A DNA stretch of 5,994 nt from JAAXQD01 sp032126435 (lineage in GTDB: Bacteria; Desulfobacterota; Desulfobacteria; Desulfobacterales; UBA11574): assembly GCA_032126435.1 (NCBI GenBank), contig JAQBBE010000154.1, positions 1 to 5,994 of the forward strand, in the 5' to 3' direction. The position numbers were made by a program, and so were the translations under genes. This document shows, piece after piece, positions 5,227 to 5,994 of this stretch (positions are counted from its first letter, which is position 1; the number at the start of each line of letters is the position of its first letter). The notes beneath the pieces were generated by a model. That model was not told the DNA's origin. It worked only from the letters and a program-made list of their open reading frames with translations, and made no database searches.

Positions 5227-5766
5227 TTATTTTTTCTTGCCATGATATAGTGACCAACCTCGGTCTTTTCTTGAGTCCTTTTTTCGTGGTTTCCGTGGCG
5301 GTCGGAAAGCGTCCGTGTCGTAATCCTGCCACCGGTCATCAATCCAATATTTTGATGCGTCATTTTCGGCGGTCACTTTGTTTGTTGGCTTGCGTCCGCC
5401 CTTGCCTATGTGCCTAATGTCAATTAATCCTTTTTGCTGCAGTTCATCGATGGCGTCTCTGAATTGTCCCCTTGAAAAGCCGTTTTCCTCTGCTTCGCTG
5501 TACGGGTACAAGATTTCACCGTTGTTGTTTACACGCCAGCATTTTTTTCCGTCGCTCTTTGTGGACACCATTTCACGCTTTGCCATGAAGTCTTGATAAA
5601 CCAGCAGAGCGCAGCGAGACAAAGACCGATACGCCTTCGAGAATATCAACCTTTTAGGAATATAAATTGATGGCTCTTTTTGTGGATACTTGATATCCGG
5701 GTTTGCTTGTATCCATTTGGCAGCCTTTTCAATCTTTGCCCTCTCATTCTCTGCTACGGTAACCAT
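5227..5766 (-). CDS. Winged-helix DNA-binding protein, possible replication or regulatory protein of the element
   Basis: A 179-residue protein. After a charged N-terminal helix (1-22) comes a region with IYIPKRLIFSKAYRSLS and a short helix (RCALLVYQDFMAKREM, 51-66). A winged helix-turn-helix follows at about 85-122: SEAEENGFSRGQFRDAIDEL, then QQKGLIDIRHIGKGG as strand and wing. The segment KYWIDDRWQDYDTDAF (139-154) and a strongly basic tail (155-179) follow. The pattern resembles winged-helix proteins I associate with deltaproteobacterial accessory DNA, some thought to be replication-related; I cannot name a characterised homologue. ATG 5766 is preceded by GGGG five bases upstream, a modest ribosome-binding site that also forms part of a hairpin arm. 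The gene ends beside a cluster of palindromes it may bind. Alternatives are a transcriptional repressor or a replication initiator; the DNA-binding fold is the solid part. Confidence 0.8.
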   Translation of the reverse strand: MVTVAENERAKIEKAAKWIQANPDIKYPQKEPSIYIPKRLIFSKAYRSLSRCALLVYQDFMAKREMVSTKSDGKKCWRVNNNGEILYPYSEAEENGFSRGQFRDAIDELQQKGLIDIRHIGKGGRKPTNKVTAENDASKYWIDDRWQDYDTDAFRPPRKPRKKDSRKDRGWSLYHGKKK

Positions 5767-5771
5767 TTATT

Positions 5772-5844
5772 CCCCAGGGTTTTGTTAATGGTCGGTGCAA
5801 CACCTGGGGGAGTTGCATCTTTTCACCACAAAGGCGCCGACCAT
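5772..5844 (-). promoter_or_regulatory. Leader with two mutually exclusive hairpins before the winged-helix gene
   Basis: In transcript order on the - strand the arms are: a, ATGGTCGGCG (5844-5835); c, CCCCAGG (5809-5803); a', CACCGACCAT (5797-5788); c', CCTGGGG (5778-5772). Arm a pairs with a' (nine of ten Watson-Crick pairs plus one wobble) and c pairs with c' (seven perfect pairs). The two helices interleave, so only one can form simply. Arm c' contains the GGGG ribosome-binding site of the winged-helix gene. A short frame starting in arm a, MVGAFVVKRCNSPRCCTDH, ends 18 bases before that gene's start. This is the geometry of a leader-peptide or antisense-controlled switch; the function is inferred. 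Confidence 0.45.
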
Positions 5845-5994
5845 GATTTTATTATTTTTATGCAAGTGCAACTTCGGATATTCGCTTTTAATTTTATCTC
5901 CAAAAGATGACCGTATATGGCCTTTTTTCGGCAAGGATTTGATTTCTGTTGATCTGTCCGTCCTCGTTTTTCGATATGGAAATAAAGAACAATC
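5785..5994 (-). CDS. Partial open frame at the window edge (hypothetical), or only a leader peptide
   Basis: The - strand frame ending at TAA (5787-5785) is open for 69 codons up to the window edge, with no stop. It is basic and polar; the last 19 residues are MVGAFVVKRCNSPRCCTDH. No domain is recognisable. It ends 18 bases before the winged-helix start on the same strand, an operon-like spacing. Against it, no start codon with a ribosome-binding site is visible, and its 3' end coincides with the paired arms of the leader, so only the final Met-initiated segment may be translated, or nothing. Confidence 0.3.
   Translation of the reverse strand, partial: DCSLFPYRKTRTDRSTEIKSLPKKGHIRSSFGDKIKSEYPKLHLHKNNKIMVGAFVVKRCNSPRCCTDH

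Larger units (their letters stand above)
3113..5994. mobile_element. Integrated mobile element, integrase-proximal end (right end outside window)
   Basis: From just after the ACT gene every supported gene is on the opposite strand and of accessory type: tyrosine recombinase, overlapping excisionase-like gene, small cysteine-rich genes, repeat arrays and a winged-helix protein. A terminal integrase abutting a host gene is the usual layout of an integrative plasmid, phage satellite or prophage. The 19-base gap 3113-3131, or the 3' end of the ACT gene, is the likely attachment region, but the core repeat cannot be named without the other end. No relaxase, capsid, terminase or partition gene is visible, so the element class is open. 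Confidence 0.72.

Noticed and set aside
5124..5243. A 39-codon basic - strand frame containing two of the palindromes (ATG at 5243)
   Set aside because: It overlaps the end of the winged-helix gene, has no good ribosome-binding site, and its content is dictated by the palindromes.
5964..5976. A further partial match to the palindrome (TCGTTTTTCGATA)
   Set aside because: It has an extra T in the centre and an incomplete left arm; chance is likely.

Overview
The window joins an ordinary chromosomal stretch (about 1-3112, genes on the + strand) to the integrase end of an integrated mobile element (about 3113-5994, genes on the - strand). The look of the proteins (a transglutaminase-like protein, a short TrmO, a stand-alone double-ACT protein, and a winged-helix protein of a kind I associate with deltaproteobacterial accessory DNA) suggests a sulfate-reducer-like member of Desulfobacterota. 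This is an impression from protein style, not a search result.

Chromosomal part: an EamA-type drug/metabolite transporter (3-902), a transglutaminase-fold protein (942-1649) and a TsaA/TrmO tRNA-modification protein (1722-2201) run in one direction with short gaps and may be co-transcribed. About 350 bases without a convincing gene follow (2202-2552). A near-consensus sigma-70 promoter (2553-2581) then drives a double-ACT amino-acid-binding protein (2657-3112). That promoter shows translation starts at 2657 and not further upstream.

Mobile part, read on the - strand from the right edge: an open frame or leader peptide (5785-5994); a leader with two mutually exclusive hairpins in front of a 179-residue winged-helix protein (5766-5227); three identical copies of the palindrome GTATCGAAAACGATAC (5104-5220); two very small cysteine-rich genes joined stop-to-start (4999-4835 and 4834-4694); a dense cluster of ten GTTGCC hexamers (4596-4762); a helix-turn-helix excisionase-like gene with a TTG start (4494-4279); and a tyrosine recombinase (4295-3132) that overlaps it. 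The integrase stop is only 19 bases from the stop of the ACT gene, so the attachment site probably lies in that gap or in the 3' end of the ACT gene. The other end of the element is outside the window.

The integrase and excisionase-like protein would serve integration and excision. The winged-helix protein, the palindromes and the GTTGCC cluster together look like the replication or control module of an integrative plasmid or phage satellite. That last step is inference: no relaxase, capsid gene or recognised replication initiator is visible here.
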